Shown here: piece after piece, positions 19,192 through 31,865 of the stretch
How the letters are laid out: every line of letters begins with the position of its first letter
Position numbering within the stretch: the first letter of the stretch is position 1
Origin: Planctomycetota bacterium
Lineage (GTDB): Bacteria > Planctomycetota > Planctomycetia > Pirellulales > PALSA-1355
Assembly: GCA_003389325.1 (NCBI GenBank)
Contig: QQVE01000006.1
Span: forward strand, 37,282-101,281
Direction: 5' to 3'
DNA: 64,000 bases
Position numbers and translations under genes: made by a program
The notes under the pieces: model-generated
What the model was told of the DNA's origin: nothing
What the model saw: only the letters and a program-made list of their open reading frames with translations
Databases searched by the model: none

Positions 19192-20577
19192 CTACAGCGT
19201 CTTGAGATACTCGAGCACGGCGCGTTTTTCGTGCTCGTCGAGGACGTCGGGGAAGGTGTGGCCCGAGGCGCTCTTGCCGAACTTGGTGGTGTCGAAGTAG
19301 CTGCGCTGCTCGTGGCCCGCGGTGATGCCCTCAGGCACGGCGTCGTAGGTGGTCACTTCGAGGCCCACGTTCGTTCGGTCGTAGCCGTTTTCGGTACGAC
19401 GCCAGACCGTGGGACGCTGTTCGGAATTGAGCACGTGCCACAAGGTGGGCACCGAGCCGTTGTGGAAGTACGGGGCCGAGGCCCAAATGCCATCCAGCGG
19501 CGGCGCGACGTAGCCGCCGGGATCGGCGATCGTGCGGTGCTCGCCGAAGTGGTTGAACCAGCTTTCGCCGTAGCCGGCGCGATGCTTGGGCGACAGCGCG
19601 CCGAGCCGCACCGGGTCGGTGCCCACTTCGTCGATGGGCACGATGCGGTTGGGGTAGATCTCCGGATCGCCGTAGCTGCCGTGGCATTCGGCGCATTGAT
19701 TGTTGAAGATCACCTCGCCCAGCAGCGCCTGGTCTTCGTCGATCGCGTGCGGATACGCCGGCGGCTCGAGCGATTCGAGCCAGGCATAGACCTCGCGGAA
19801 ATCGTCTTCCCAGGCGGCGAAGTCCTCGGGGCCGTTCTCGGGAATCAGCATGAACTGCATCAATGGGCGATGCCCCTTGCTGGCGAAGCCGTCGCTGTAC
19901 AGCCGGGTCTTCTTCTTGAAGTTCCACCAGGCCGGCGCGTCGTGGTCGTGGTGCGTCATCGCCGGCGGCAGCCCGGGCTTCAGATTCAACGCGGGGTCGC
20001 GGTTCGACATCAATGCCACGCCGAACATCACGGCGTTGGTGCTGCCGTTGGTCGTGCCAAGGGGAAACACGGCCGAGGCCAGGTCCATTCGCACCAGCCG
20101 CTTCTTCAGCTTCATCTTGGTGGCGCGGACGTCCTCGGACAGCGTTTGCAGGGCGAAGTGCGCGTTGGGCAGCCCGGGAATCGCCTGACCGGCGACCTGA
20201 CCCTGATGGCAGGCCAGGCAGCTCATCGTCCAATTGCCGGCGGCGTCGACGACGTACTGCTGGGGTTTGGCCGGATCGTCGGGCCGCGGGGTGAGCCCGT
20301 AGCGCGAGAAGGCCATGCGGCGGCGCTCCTCGGGCCCGGCTTTCTCGGCCTGCGAGCGAAGCGGCTCTTCCCACGCCTGCCACAGGTTGTCGAACGTTTC
20401 CTGGTCGAAGTCGGGCGGCAGGAAGGCCTTGGTCGTGAGAATCTCGTAGCCGCGGCCCGTGAATGCCGGCGATGTGCGCGATTCGGCGGCGGGCAGGTTG
20501 TCGGCGGCCAGCACACATACGGCCGGCGTGGACGCGGCCACGAAGACGACCGCCCAGGCGAAAGCTCGCGTCATCAT
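19192..20577 (-). CDS. Dihaem cytochrome c (cytochrome c peroxidase-like)
   Basis: 461 residues with a signal peptide (FAWAVVFVAASTPAVCVLAA). Two haem-binding CxxCH motifs are visible: CLACH at residues 120-124 and CAECH near 294-298. The second domain contains LGEVIFNNQC, WFNHFGEHRTIADPGG, APPLDGIWASAPYFHNGSVP and DVLDEHEKRAVLEYLKTL, which resemble dihaem c-type cytochromes and bacterial cytochrome c peroxidase relatives, including a possible Met or His distal ligand region. Likely a periplasmic electron-transfer protein or peroxidase; the partner is not identified. Confidence 0.85.
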   Translation of the reverse strand: MMTRAFAWAVVFVAASTPAVCVLAADNLPAAESRTSPAFTGRGYEILTTKAFLPPDFDQETFDNLWQAWEEPLRSQAEKAGPEERRRMAFSRYGLTPRPDDPAKPQQYVVDAAGNWTMSCLACHQGQVAGQAIPGLPNAHFALQTLSEDVRATKMKLKKRLVRMDLASAVFPLGTTNGSTNAVMFGVALMSNRDPALNLKPGLPPAMTHHDHDAPAWWNFKKKTRLYSDGFASKGHRPLMQFMLIPENGPEDFAAWEDDFREVYAWLESLEPPAYPHAIDEDQALLGEVIFNNQCAECHGSYGDPEIYPNRIVPIDEVGTDPVRLGALSPKHRAGYGESWFNHFGEHRTIADPGGYVAPPLDGIWASAPYFHNGSVPTLWHVLNSEQRPTVWRRTENGYDRTNVGLEVTTYDAVPEGITAGHEQRSYFDTTKFGKSASGHTFPDVLDEHEKRAVLEYLKTL

Positions 20578-20752
20578 GCGTTCGCTCCCGGAAAGAAGAG
20601 CCAGGAAAGGATGGTGCCTAGTCTAGCAGGAGGCGGCGGCAAATTGAAGCTGACGCCGCGCGGTGCTCGACCGCGGCGGCGGCTTCGGGCATATTGCTGG
20701 CAAAGCCCACCGTGTGTTTCTTCCCCGCAATCGTCCCGTCTTGGAGTAGACG

Positions 20753-21166
20753 TTGAATCCTCCCGCCAACCCCACCGCGCAGATCGAGCCCGGTCTATCG
20801 GCCACCGAAACCACGGTCGTGACGCGCGAGATCACCGTGGCGCACTTCCACCCCGAGATGCCGGAAGTGTACGGCACGCCGTTCATGATCTACCTGATGG
20901 AGGTGGCCGCCAGCCTGGCCATTCAGCCGCTGCTGCCGCCGGGCTGGGTCTCGGTCGGTGCCGAAGTGAACGTGCGGCACCTGGCCGCCACGCCGGTGGG
21001 GCACACCGTCACGGCTTCGGCCCGCGTCACCGCGGTGGCCGACCGCCTGGTGCACTTCGCGGTCGAAGCCCACGATGGCGACGAGCTGGTCGGCTCGGGC
21101 ACGCACGTGCGGGCCGTGGTGGACTTGGCGAAGTTTGAGCGCCGCATCGACAACAAGCGCAAGTAG
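20753..21166 (+). CDS. Thioesterase (fluoroacetyl-CoA thioesterase-like hotdog fold)
   Basis: 137 residues from TTG with GGAG upstream; no nearer ATG is available. It contains HFHPEMPEVYGTPFMIYLME and VGAEVNVRHLAATPVGHTVT, the pattern of hotdog-fold acyl-CoA thioesterases related to the fluoroacetyl-CoA thioesterase FlK, with a candidate catalytic Thr/Glu/His set. It would hydrolyse small acyl-CoA esters in the cytoplasm; the substrate is not known. Its TAG stop lies inside a family C repeat arm. Confidence 0.8.
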   Translation: MNPPANPTAQIEPGLSATETTVVTREITVAHFHPEMPEVYGTPFMIYLMEVAASLAIQPLLPPGWVSVGAEVNVRHLAATPVGHTVTASARVTAVADRLVHFAVEAHDGDELVGSGTHVRAVVDLAKFERRIDNKRK

Positions 21167-21187
21167 CCGGCTCACCGGGTGTGAGTC
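21163..21187. repeat. Degenerate family C arm overlapping the thioesterase stop
   Basis: GTAGCCGGCTCACCGGGTGT followed by GAGTC resembles the family C arm with changes in its second half. Its GTAG supplies the TAG stop codon of the thioesterase gene. Confidence 0.45.
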
Positions 21188-21332
21188 TCGGTCGACCACG
21201 CTGATCGTGGCGCGACCAGAAGTTTGGTTGGCCGAGGGGCGCTTCGCCGCTAGGGCGGCTTGGCATTCGATGTGCTTCAGCAGGCCGGGCAATCCGGCTC
21301 GCGTTTCCCGTTTCTTTCGAGGGTCACTTTTC

Positions 21333-22292
21333 ATGTTCGTGCGACGCAACATCCCCTGGACGTGGATCTTCTACTATGCCTGGCCGAGCATGCTGTACTT
21401 CTTCCTGCTCTCGGTGGTGGTGTACGTGCTGCGGCGGGCGATCGACGCTTGGGACCTCGAGATTCCGTTCCAGCCGGTGACGATCATGGCCACGGCCCTG
21501 GCCATTTTCCTTGGTTTTAAGAACAACGAGGCGTACGGACGCTGGTGGGAGGGCCGCATCATCTGGGGACTGGCGGTCAACTACAGCCGAGCCTGGGGAC
21601 GCCAGGTGCTCACGCTGTTTGCGGCTCCGGAGGACGAGCGCGACGAGTTGGCCGCCTTTCAGCGACGGCTCGTGCGTCGGCACATGGCGTTCATCCATGC
21701 TCTGCGGGTTTACTTGCGCACCACGCAGTCGTTTCCGCAGGAGATCACCGACGACGAGCCGGGCGACAAGCGCAACAGCTACGGGGCCTGCCGACCACAC
21801 CTGGATGCCGAGGAGTATCGCCGGCTGTGGCAGGCCGACAATCCGCCCGATTCGCTGTTGCGGCTGCAGGGCAAGGACCTGCACGTGGCCCGGGAGCGCG
21901 GCTGGCTGAGCGACTACACGATGGTGCACCTCGACCAAACGCTGGTGGAATTGAACCACGTGCAGGGCCGGTCGGAGCGGATCAAGAAGACTCCGCTCCC
22001 CCGCCCCTATAGCTACTTCACCCGCGTGATCGTACACGTGCAGGGGACGCTCTTGCCGTTTGCGTTCGTGGCGGCGCTGGGCTGGACGATGATCCCGCTG
22101 AGCTGCATCGTGAGCTTCGTGTTTCTGTCGCTCGACCTGATCGGCTCGCGCACCGAAGACCCCTTCGAGAACCGCGTGGACGACGTGCCGCTAACGGCAC
22201 TGAGCTACACGATCGAGCGCAACCTCGAAGAAGCCCTCGGCGAAAAAGAGCTGCCGCCGGCGCTTGAGCCGGAGCACGGGGTGCTGTATTAG
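21333..22292 (+). CDS. Bestrophin-like membrane protein (UPF0187 family)
   Basis: 319 residues with GAGGG upstream. The features of bacterial bestrophin-like anion channels are seen: N-terminal WTWIFYYAWPSMLYFFLLSV helix, FLGFKNNEAYGRWWEGR, a second hydrophobic pair (FAFVAALGWTMIPLSCIVSF) and a C-terminal acidic segment DPFENRVDDVPLTAL. It would sit in the inner membrane as an oligomeric channel. The middle is soluble and contains one Cys. No binding or gating partner is nearby. Confidence 0.8.
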   Translation: MFVRRNIPWTWIFYYAWPSMLYFFLLSVVVYVLRRAIDAWDLEIPFQPVTIMATALAIFLGFKNNEAYGRWWEGRIIWGLAVNYSRAWGRQVLTLFAAPEDERDELAAFQRRLVRRHMAFIHALRVYLRTTQSFPQEITDDEPGDKRNSYGACRPHLDAEEYRRLWQADNPPDSLLRLQGKDLHVARERGWLSDYTMVHLDQTLVELNHVQGRSERIKKTPLPRPYSYFTRVIVHVQGTLLPFAFVAALGWTMIPLSCIVSFVFLSLDLIGSRTEDPFENRVDDVPLTALSYTIERNLEEALGEKELPPALEPEHGVLY

Positions 22293-22317
22293 CACGTTGT
22301 GCGCGGCCGTCCCCGTA

Positions 22318-22459
22318 TAGCCCGGAGGCATCGCCGACGGCGCGTCGGCGTTGCCCGGGCGATGTCGCGCGGTCGGTGGCGTTGCTTTGGCAATCGAGCG
22401 CAATCGCATGGTGAACCGCGAGCCGGTTCGACGCGCCGTCGCCGGTGGCTCCTGGCTAA
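22318..22459. repeat. Family B repeat pair, diverged left arm
   Basis: Left arm TAGCCCGGAGGCATCGCCGA with CGGCGCGTC at 22318-22346 and right arm GACGCGCCGTCGCCGGTGGC with TCCTGGCTAA at 22430-22459, about 84 bp apart. It lies 3' of the bestrophin-like gene and 3' of metH, i.e. between convergent genes. Confidence 0.7.
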
Positions 22460-22468
22460 ACGGGAGGG

Positions 22469-26170
<3,702 letters not shown>

Positions 26171-26633
26171 AGCAATCTTATTGTAGCGGGGTGCGGAAGC
26201 GGTCAGAGGATGGCCCGAGCCGTATCTTTCGATCACCGCATGGTTTGCGCGGCGTGCAACTTCGAGACGGTTGCGCTTCGGGAGGGCGGAACGGCAACGA
26301 CAACTATCGCACAGTCCGAGGCGGGCCGCAACCGCGGCACACGTATCGGCAAACCTCGTGCTGGCACGGATTTGTCTCTCGTCAAACGAGCCACCGCGGG
26401 GGCCTCAGGTTCGCGCTGCAGCGCATGGCAGGTCATTTCGGCTCGTTGATTTCGCCTCGTCGCGGGCGTTCGACTGCTCGACGACCCAGCATGCCCAGCA
26501 TCGCCAGATGCCGCATTCCGGATAGGACTCAAGATCATTACCACCCGAACCGATACGAGATGCAGCCGCCGAAGTGCGCCCAGGGATCGGGTGCGCCAGC
26601 GGCGGGGCAACTTTTTCGAGCGGGGAACGCGTG
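26171..26633. other. Divergent intergenic region between metH and the envelope module
   Basis: No gene recognised. It must carry the metH promoter (minus) and that of the module at 26634 (plus). A TACAAT-like hexamer lies just 5' of the metH start on the minus strand but I see no good -35, and I recognise no riboswitch. Confidence 0.35.
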
Positions 26634-27275
26634 ATGGCCACGAGCGAAACCTATCGACCACGGCCGGCGATGCACGCCTCGGGCGACGACGGACCCGCGG
26701 TGGTGAACGTCCGTCGCCCGGGTGCGAAACCGCCCGAGTCGGGCAAACCACACCAGGTGCGGGTCGACGCCGGCGATGCCGAACATGCCGCCGTGCCCAA
26801 GACCTTGCTGCGGCTGCCCGATCTGACGATCGCCGTGCGCAGCCTGCAAGGCATGCGGGTCAGCTATTGGGAGATCACCCAGTGGGTGTTGATTGGCCTG
26901 GGAGCGCTCTTGGCCTTGTGGCTCAACTTTGGCGGGCGACGCGCGGGGAAGCCGGTCGAGGCGGCTCCGGCCTGGACGGCGCCGGGGGACGTCGACGGCG
27001 GCGCGAGCCCCCAGTGGAAAGCGCCCGCCGCCGAGGAGGCCAAGGCACCAGCGTGGGATTCGGGGGCGCCGCAGTACGAACCAGATCCGACGCCGCCGGA
27101 AATGCCGCCCGAGTGGGCCGAGTCGGCCGGCAATGCGAGCACGGCGGTGCCGGAATACGTGCCTGCCCAGGCCTACACGGCACAACGTCCCGAGAGCTCG
27201 GGCGGCGAGGCGCCGCGGTATGAGAACTCGAGCGATCCCCAACCCCTTGGAGTCACCGTGCCGGTGCAGCCATGA
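26634..27275 (+). CDS. Single-pass membrane protein of an envelope/polysaccharide module
   Basis: 213 residues from ATG. The first 80 residues are polar, then one hydrophobic helix WVLIGLGALLALWLNF (about 83-98), then a long Pro/Ala/Glu-rich tail (residues 105-213). No catalytic motif. Its last four bases overlap the start of the ATPase gene (ATGA at 27272-27275), so they are translated together, and the partner kinase-like ATPase suggests an adaptor or activator role as in bacterial tyrosine-kinase systems. Identity is otherwise unknown. Confidence 0.6.
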   Translation: MATSETYRPRPAMHASGDDGPAVVNVRRPGAKPPESGKPHQVRVDAGDAEHAAVPKTLLRLPDLTIAVRSLQGMRVSYWEITQWVLIGLGALLALWLNFGGRRAGKPVEAAPAWTAPGDVDGGASPQWKAPAAEEAKAPAWDSGAPQYEPDPTPPEMPPEWAESAGNASTAVPEYVPAQAYTAQRPESSGGEAPRYENSSDPQPLGVTVPVQP

Positions 27276-28255
27276 CCACACTCGATCGATCGTTCATGAA
27301 AGCATTCGAGGCGCCGGCGAAGCTGACGACGCCCAAGCAGCACGTCGGGGCCGACCATGTCACGGTCGACCAGGGCGCCGCCGGAGGCTCGCAGTTCAAC
27401 ATCGAGGTTTCGGTCGAGGCCGAGGTGGTGGAAACGACGCTGGTCGACGAGACGGAGCCGGCACAGGCTCCGCCCACCGGAAAAGCGCCGGCGGCCGAGC
27501 CCTCGCGTCCGTTGTCGAGCTATGCGGCGCCTACGCCCAAGATTCACGATTCGAGCCAGGCGCTGTTGGAGGTCGACCGGCTGATCTGGCCGGAGAGCTG
27601 CGACGCTTTGCTCGAGCGGGCCAAGCGCCAGTGGCAGGGCTTTCGCAAGCACCTGGTCGAGCGGATGGGCCAAGGCCAGAAGTGCCTGGCGTTTTCGAGC
27701 CTCGAACGGGGCGACGGACGCACGACGACGACCTTGGCCCTGGCCAAGCACATGGTCGCCGAGGGATCGCGCGTCGTGGTGGTCGATGCCGACGTCGAGA
27801 ATCCGGCCCTGGTGCGCGGTTGCGGGATCTCGGTCCAAAGCGGCTGGGACGACCTGGTCGGCAGCGAGCTGGCCCTGGGCGAGGCGCTGATTGCGGCGCC
27901 GCAGGACGGGCTGACGCTGATGCCCTGGCGCGGCGGACCGGTGAGCCTGATGGACCTGGCCACGTCGTTGCGCACCGGACGCATCTTTGGCACGCTGCGG
28001 GAGCAGTACGACCTGGTGCTGTTGGACACGCTGCCGCTGGGCGCCAAGGCGACGCTCGACGATCTGGCGGCGTTTGCCCGGACGATTCACCTCGACGCCT
28101 TGTACCTGATTCAAAACGTGCGCGGCACGTCGCGCGGCGAGCTGGCCTCGATGTGCGCCCGGGTGCGCCGCGCTGGATTGCCGCTGACGGCCATCATTGA
28201 GAACTTTGTCGCCCGACCCGAAGACGCGCCCAGCGAATTGACCGTTCACGGATAG
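27272..28255 (+). CDS. BY-kinase/ParA-like ATPase with Lys-to-Arg Walker A
   Basis: 327 residues. The core resembles the cytoplasmic domain of bacterial tyrosine autokinases (CpsD/Wzc) and MinD-like ATPases: Walker A' region VVVVDADVENP (168-178) and Walker B LVLLDTLPLG (D252). The Walker A region reads ERGDGRTTTT (145-154), i.e. the P-loop Lys is Arg, and no tyrosine-rich C-terminal cluster is seen. The first 95 residues are a low-complexity linker. Together with the overlapping membrane protein and the AAA ATPase downstream it suggests control of exopolysaccharide export; whether it hydrolyses ATP is uncertain. Confidence 0.75.
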   Translation: MTTLDRSFMKAFEAPAKLTTPKQHVGADHVTVDQGAAGGSQFNIEVSVEAEVVETTLVDETEPAQAPPTGKAPAAEPSRPLSSYAAPTPKIHDSSQALLEVDRLIWPESCDALLERAKRQWQGFRKHLVERMGQGQKCLAFSSLERGDGRTTTTLALAKHMVAEGSRVVVVDADVENPALVRGCGISVQSGWDDLVGSELALGEALIAAPQDGLTLMPWRGGPVSLMDLATSLRTGRIFGTLREQYDLVLLDTLPLGAKATLDDLAAFARTIHLDALYLIQNVRGTSRGELASMCARVRRAGLPLTAIIENFVARPEDAPSELTVHG

Positions 28256-28284
28256 TCGCGCAAGGCCCCGGGTCACCGAAGAAA

Positions 28285-28395
28285 TACCAGCCCGAAGCGC
28301 AAGCGCGGGCTCCGACACTAGCCCGAAGCGCAAGCGAGGGTCGTGTGCTCCAACTGAAGCCCGACGAAGAACCCTCGCTTGCGCTTCGGGCTGGT
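28285..28395. repeat. Family A repeat cluster (two left arms, one right arm)
   Basis: Left arms at 28285-28310 (TACCAGCCCGAAGCGCAAGC then GCGGGC) and 28315-28343 (ACACTAGCCCGAAGCGCAAG then CGAGGGTCG), right arm at 28371-28395 (ACCCTCGCTTGCGCTTCGGG then CTGGT). It sits between the BY-kinase-like gene and the AAA ATPase gene, splitting an otherwise connected run. Confidence 0.85.
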
Positions 28396-28497
28396 GTTGG
28401 AAACGCAAAGACGATCGTGTGGCGGCACGACTGTGGCGGCGGGGGTGTGGCGGACGGAACTCAATGATGATGCGTATGGACTGGTAAAGGTCGCACT

Positions 28498-29319
28498 ATG
28501 TACGAAGCTTATTGGCAGTTGCAGTCCCGGCCGTTCGAAAACTGCGCGGACGCGGCGTTCTACTATCCGAGCGAAGTGCACCAGGGAGCGCTGCTCAAGC
28601 TGCGCTATGCGGTCGAAAACCGCCGCGGGGCCGCGCTTCTGGCCGGCGCCGCGGGCGTCGGCAAGACGTTGCTGGTGGGGGCGCTGGGGCGGCAACTCGG
28701 CGAGGCGTATGCCCCCAAAGCCCACATCGTGTTTCCGCAGATGTCGCCCGGCGAGTTGCTCAACTACCTGGCCGCCGAGTTGGGCGCGCTGTCGAGTCCC
28801 ACGGCCGTGGTGCGGATCGACGAGAGCATTCGCCGCTTGCAGCAGTTTCTGGCCGAGAACACCGAGCAAGGCAAGCACGCCGTGGTGGCGATCGACGAAG
28901 CCCAGATGCTGCTCGAAACCGAAGCGCTCGAGACACTGCGGCTGCTGTTGAACTTCGAGAGCAACGGACAGCCCGTGCTGACGCTGCTGCTTTCCGGGCA
29001 GCCGGAGTTGCTGCCGGCGCTTGAGCGGTTGCCGGGTCTGGAAGCGCGGCTGGGCGTGAAGTGCCTGCTGCGTCCTTTTACGCTCGACGAGACGTGCAGC
29101 TACGTCAACCATCGCATGAAGGCGGCCGGCGCCAGCCGCGAGATCTTCACCAATGAAGCGTTGCAGACGCTGTTTCACCTGACCGGAGGCAATCCGCGCC
29201 GCATCAACCGCCTGTGCGACCTGGCCTTGCTGATCGGCTACGCCGAAGAGCAAGTGCGGATCAACGCCCCGCACATCGAATCGGTGTGCAACGAGCTGGT
29301 GACGGTGACGCCGGAGTGA
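28498..29319 (+). CDS. ExeA/GspA-type AAA ATPase (XrtA-associated-like)
   Basis: 273 residues. N-terminal MYEAYWQLQSRPFENCADAA, a Walker A motif GAAGVGKT (50-57), Walker B with VVAIDEAQM (129-137) and a C-terminal helical region with NPRRINRLCDLALL place it with the ExeA family of secretion- and exosortase-associated ATPases. In PEP-CTERM systems such an ATPase accompanies the exosortase and polysaccharide genes, in line with the PEP-CTERM tail at the window's left edge. Cytoplasmic; the exosortase itself is not in this window. Confidence 0.85.
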   Translation: MYEAYWQLQSRPFENCADAAFYYPSEVHQGALLKLRYAVENRRGAALLAGAAGVGKTLLVGALGRQLGEAYAPKAHIVFPQMSPGELLNYLAAELGALSSPTAVVRIDESIRRLQQFLAENTEQGKHAVVAIDEAQMLLETEALETLRLLLNFESNGQPVLTLLLSGQPELLPALERLPGLEARLGVKCLLRPFTLDETCSYVNHRMKAAGASREIFTNEALQTLFHLTGGNPRRINRLCDLALLIGYAEEQVRINAPHIESVCNELVTVTPE

Positions 29320-29333
29320 GGGGGCTGTCGTTT

Positions 29334-30170
29334 TCAGGTCTTGACGATCCTAAACGACGGCGCTTCTAAGAACTGGTAGTGGTGGCGATGCAGCGGTTTC
29401 CGGTAAGGGTCGTACTCGTCTGACGGCATTTCGTGGAATGGGCCGTTCCGCACGTAGAACGAGTCCTCACCTGCCGGCGTCGAGGTCCAATTCTCGCCCC
29501 CCCAATTCAACTCGCGCCTCCGTCGCATGACTGTCTCGAAGAACGCTCTCAGCTCAGCGTCGGCCGGCAAGCGAAAGCCCGCCCATTCGCAGAATGCGAC
29601 CGCATCATCGTAGGTCACGCCGAACAGCGGAATCTTCGGCGACTGTCCGAAGTTGAGTTTGAAATGCCCGATCGTATACCCGAGGTATTCGATCGTGTCT
29701 GGAACCGGCGTGTAACCCGTGGCGTCCAGGAACTGGCAGAACTGCCCAGCGGTGACAGCGGTCAAGCTGATGGAAAACGCGGCGACGTGGAAGCTCTCTC
29801 CGTCGACGACAACGGTGCCCGCGGGCACGTCAAACCAGTCAATCCGTGCCATCGAGCCGCTACTGGTGAGCGCTCGACCGAGGCGTAGCTCGCTCACGAA
29901 CGGGAACGCATCGGCGACAGCGCCGGCCAGAGATTCAATCTCGTCCGCAGGCATCAACTCGCAGAATGCTTCGATCGTGCCGCTTGACAGGACGGCCGCC
30001 TGGTACTCACAGAAGTGCCATTTTTGCGGATCGGCGCGCTCGCGCGTTCGCATCCACTCCACAACGAAGTCGGCCACCGCTTGGGAGCGTTTTGTCGTGG
30101 GCGTTCCCTTGACCAGGAATCGCATCTCCAGCGGTTCCCAGTCGACTTGGTCCTCGTAGATAATCTTCAT
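29334..30170 (-). CDS. Formylglycine-generating-enzyme-like (SUMF1 family) protein
   Basis: 278 residues from MKIIYEDQVDWEPLEMRFLV. The C-terminal 130 or so residues resemble the FGE/SUMF1 fold: FDVPAGTVVVDGESFHVAAF, TAVTAGQFCQFLDATGYTPV, VTYDDAVAFCEWAGFRLPAD and GENWTSTP. The N-terminal 130 residues do not match a family I recognise. The family includes formylglycine-generating and sulfoxide-synthase enzymes, but here the substrate is unknown and the conserved cysteine pair of true FGEs was not confirmed. No sulfatase is near. Confidence 0.7.
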   Translation of the reverse strand: MKIIYEDQVDWEPLEMRFLVKGTPTTKRSQAVADFVVEWMRTRERADPQKWHFCEYQAAVLSSGTIEAFCELMPADEIESLAGAVADAFPFVSELRLGRALTSSGSMARIDWFDVPAGTVVVDGESFHVAAFSISLTAVTAGQFCQFLDATGYTPVPDTIEYLGYTIGHFKLNFGQSPKIPLFGVTYDDAVAFCEWAGFRLPADAELRAFFETVMRRRRELNWGGENWTSTPAGEDSFYVRNGPFHEMPSDEYDPYRKPLHRHHYQFLEAPSFRIVKT

Positions 30171-30233
30171 GACGGCCGGCCGTAGGGCTAAAGCGACTTG
30201 GGCGCCGGAGCGGCCATGATACAATCGCCGCCG

Positions 30234-31865
30234 ATGAACGCCAATTCACGTCTCCATCTCACGCTCGCTTCCTGTGCCGTCGCTGTGAGCAGCGGCCTGT
30301 TGCTGCTGGCGACGAGCGCGGCGATGCCGATGGGCTGGGACGAGGGCGACACGATCGCGCGAGCTGAGGCGATCGTCGCGGTCGCAAACTCGCAGGGTGG
30401 GGACGACGGGCCGGGCGGGCTGGCCGGGTTGGAAGCGGCGTGGCCGTTTACCGTCGGCCGCGAGGGGCATCCGCCGCTGGCAGGGCTGCTGATCGTGGCC
30501 AGCGATGCGATTGCGCCGCGCGGGCTCGATCCGCTCAGTCGGCTTCGCCTGGGGCACATGGCTCTGTTTGCCGTGGCGGCCGGGGCGATGTTTTATCGGC
30601 TGGTGCGCGATTACAGATTGTGGATCGTGGGCATCGTGGCCGTGGCGGTGCTGCTGACCATGCCGCGGATGTTCGCGCATGCGCATTTCACGACCTACGA
30701 CGCGCCCGTGACTGCCGGTTGGGTGCTGGCCTGGGCTGCGTTTGCTCCGGCCTGCCGCGATTGGCGCTTGACGCCGGTGTTTGGCGCAGCGCTGGGATTG
30801 GCTTTCGCGGCCAAGTTCACCGGGTGGCTGGCGCCGGTGCCGTTCTTGGTTTGGGCGATCATCTACCGCGACGCCCGGGCGTGGCGGGCGCTGGTCGTGG
30901 GGGTGCCGCTGGCCGTGGCGGTGTTCGTGGCGCTGAACCCGCCGCTGTGGAGCGAGCCGCTGGCCGGGCTGCGGACGTTTCTGTCGCTGAACCTCCATCG
31001 GGCCGAGCAGCCGGGTCTCAACATCACGACGCAATTCTTCGGCTCGCGATACAACCTCGGCCATCCCCTGCCCTGGTACAACACGCTGGTGTGGACCGCG
31101 ATCACGATCTCGCCGATGGCGTTGCTGCTGGGCGGGATTGGCCTCGTGGCGTCGGTGCGGCGCTGGCGGAGAGATCGGGTGTCGCTGCTGGTCGTGCTGT
31201 GCTGGGCGACGTTGATCGTGGTGCGTGCCCTGCCCTGGGCGCCGCCGCACGACGGAGTGCGGCTGTTTCTGCCCGGCTTTGCATTCTTCGCGGCCCTGGC
31301 AGGCGTGGGAGCCGGCCGGGCCTTGTATCGCGAGTCGCTGTTCGACCAGGACAAGATCGTCGCTCAGGGCTGGGCCAAGGTCGCCATCGCACTGGCGCTG
31401 GTCATGTCGACGTTCGACGCGATCGCCTATTTCCCGCACGGGCTTTCCTACTACAACCGCCTGATCGGCGGGCTGCGCGGGGCGGCGGCCGTGGGAATGG
31501 AGGCCACCTACTACTGGGATTCGCTCGACCGCGAGACGCTCGCCTGGCTGCGCGAGCACACGGCCGACGACGAGAAGGTGCGGTTTGCCTGGGGACCGAC
31601 TGCGAATCTGGCGCTGCTCAAGCGATGGGGGCTGCTGGAGCGCGTGGAAAGCGATCCCGGCTCGTACCGCTGGTACGTGGTGCAGCGTCGCGGAGGCGTG
31701 TACCGTCCGCACGACGTTTGGCTGATCGACCACGCCAGGCCGGCGTATCAGCGGTCGCTGTTCGGCGTGCCGCTGCTGGACGTGTATTCCGACGACGACT
31801 ACCAACACGCAGAAACGAACTGCGAAAGAAACGGACGCGAGTCGCCGGGAGCCGAGCGCTCGTGA
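30234..31865 (+). CDS. Glycosyltransferase family 39-like membrane protein
   Basis: 543 residues from MNANSRLHL. About ten hydrophobic helices and a short first loop W-D-E-G-D that holds the acidic pair used by GT-C glycosyltransferases such as ArnT and protein O-mannosyltransferases. Long periplasmic loops follow (GVRLFLPGFAFF, YYWDSLDRET). It probably transfers a sugar from a lipid-linked donor to an extracytoplasmic acceptor; donor and acceptor are unknown. The stop abuts the stop of the convergent oxidoreductase gene at 31866. Confidence 0.75.
   Translation: MNANSRLHLTLASCAVAVSSGLLLLATSAAMPMGWDEGDTIARAEAIVAVANSQGGDDGPGGLAGLEAAWPFTVGREGHPPLAGLLIVASDAIAPRGLDPLSRLRLGHMALFAVAAGAMFYRLVRDYRLWIVGIVAVAVLLTMPRMFAHAHFTTYDAPVTAGWVLAWAAFAPACRDWRLTPVFGAALGLAFAAKFTGWLAPVPFLVWAIIYRDARAWRALVVGVPLAVAVFVALNPPLWSEPLAGLRTFLSLNLHRAEQPGLNITTQFFGSRYNLGHPLPWYNTLVWTAITISPMALLLGGIGLVASVRRWRRDRVSLLVVLCWATLIVVRALPWAPPHDGVRLFLPGFAFFAALAGVGAGRALYRESLFDQDKIVAQGWAKVAIALALVMSTFDAIAYFPHGLSYYNRLIGGLRGAAAVGMEATYYWDSLDRETLAWLREHTADDEKVRFAWGPTANLALLKRWGLLERVESDPGSYRWYVVQRRGGVYRPHDVWLIDHARPAYQRSLFGVPLLDVYSDDDYQHAETNCERNGRESPGAERS

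Noticed and set aside
26171..26633. Cobalamin riboswitch upstream of metH
   Set aside because: GGCAGGTC and CCCCCGC are present in the correct direction near 26400-26430 but the ACUGU and GCCACUGG elements are lacking, so it is probably chance in GC-rich sequence.
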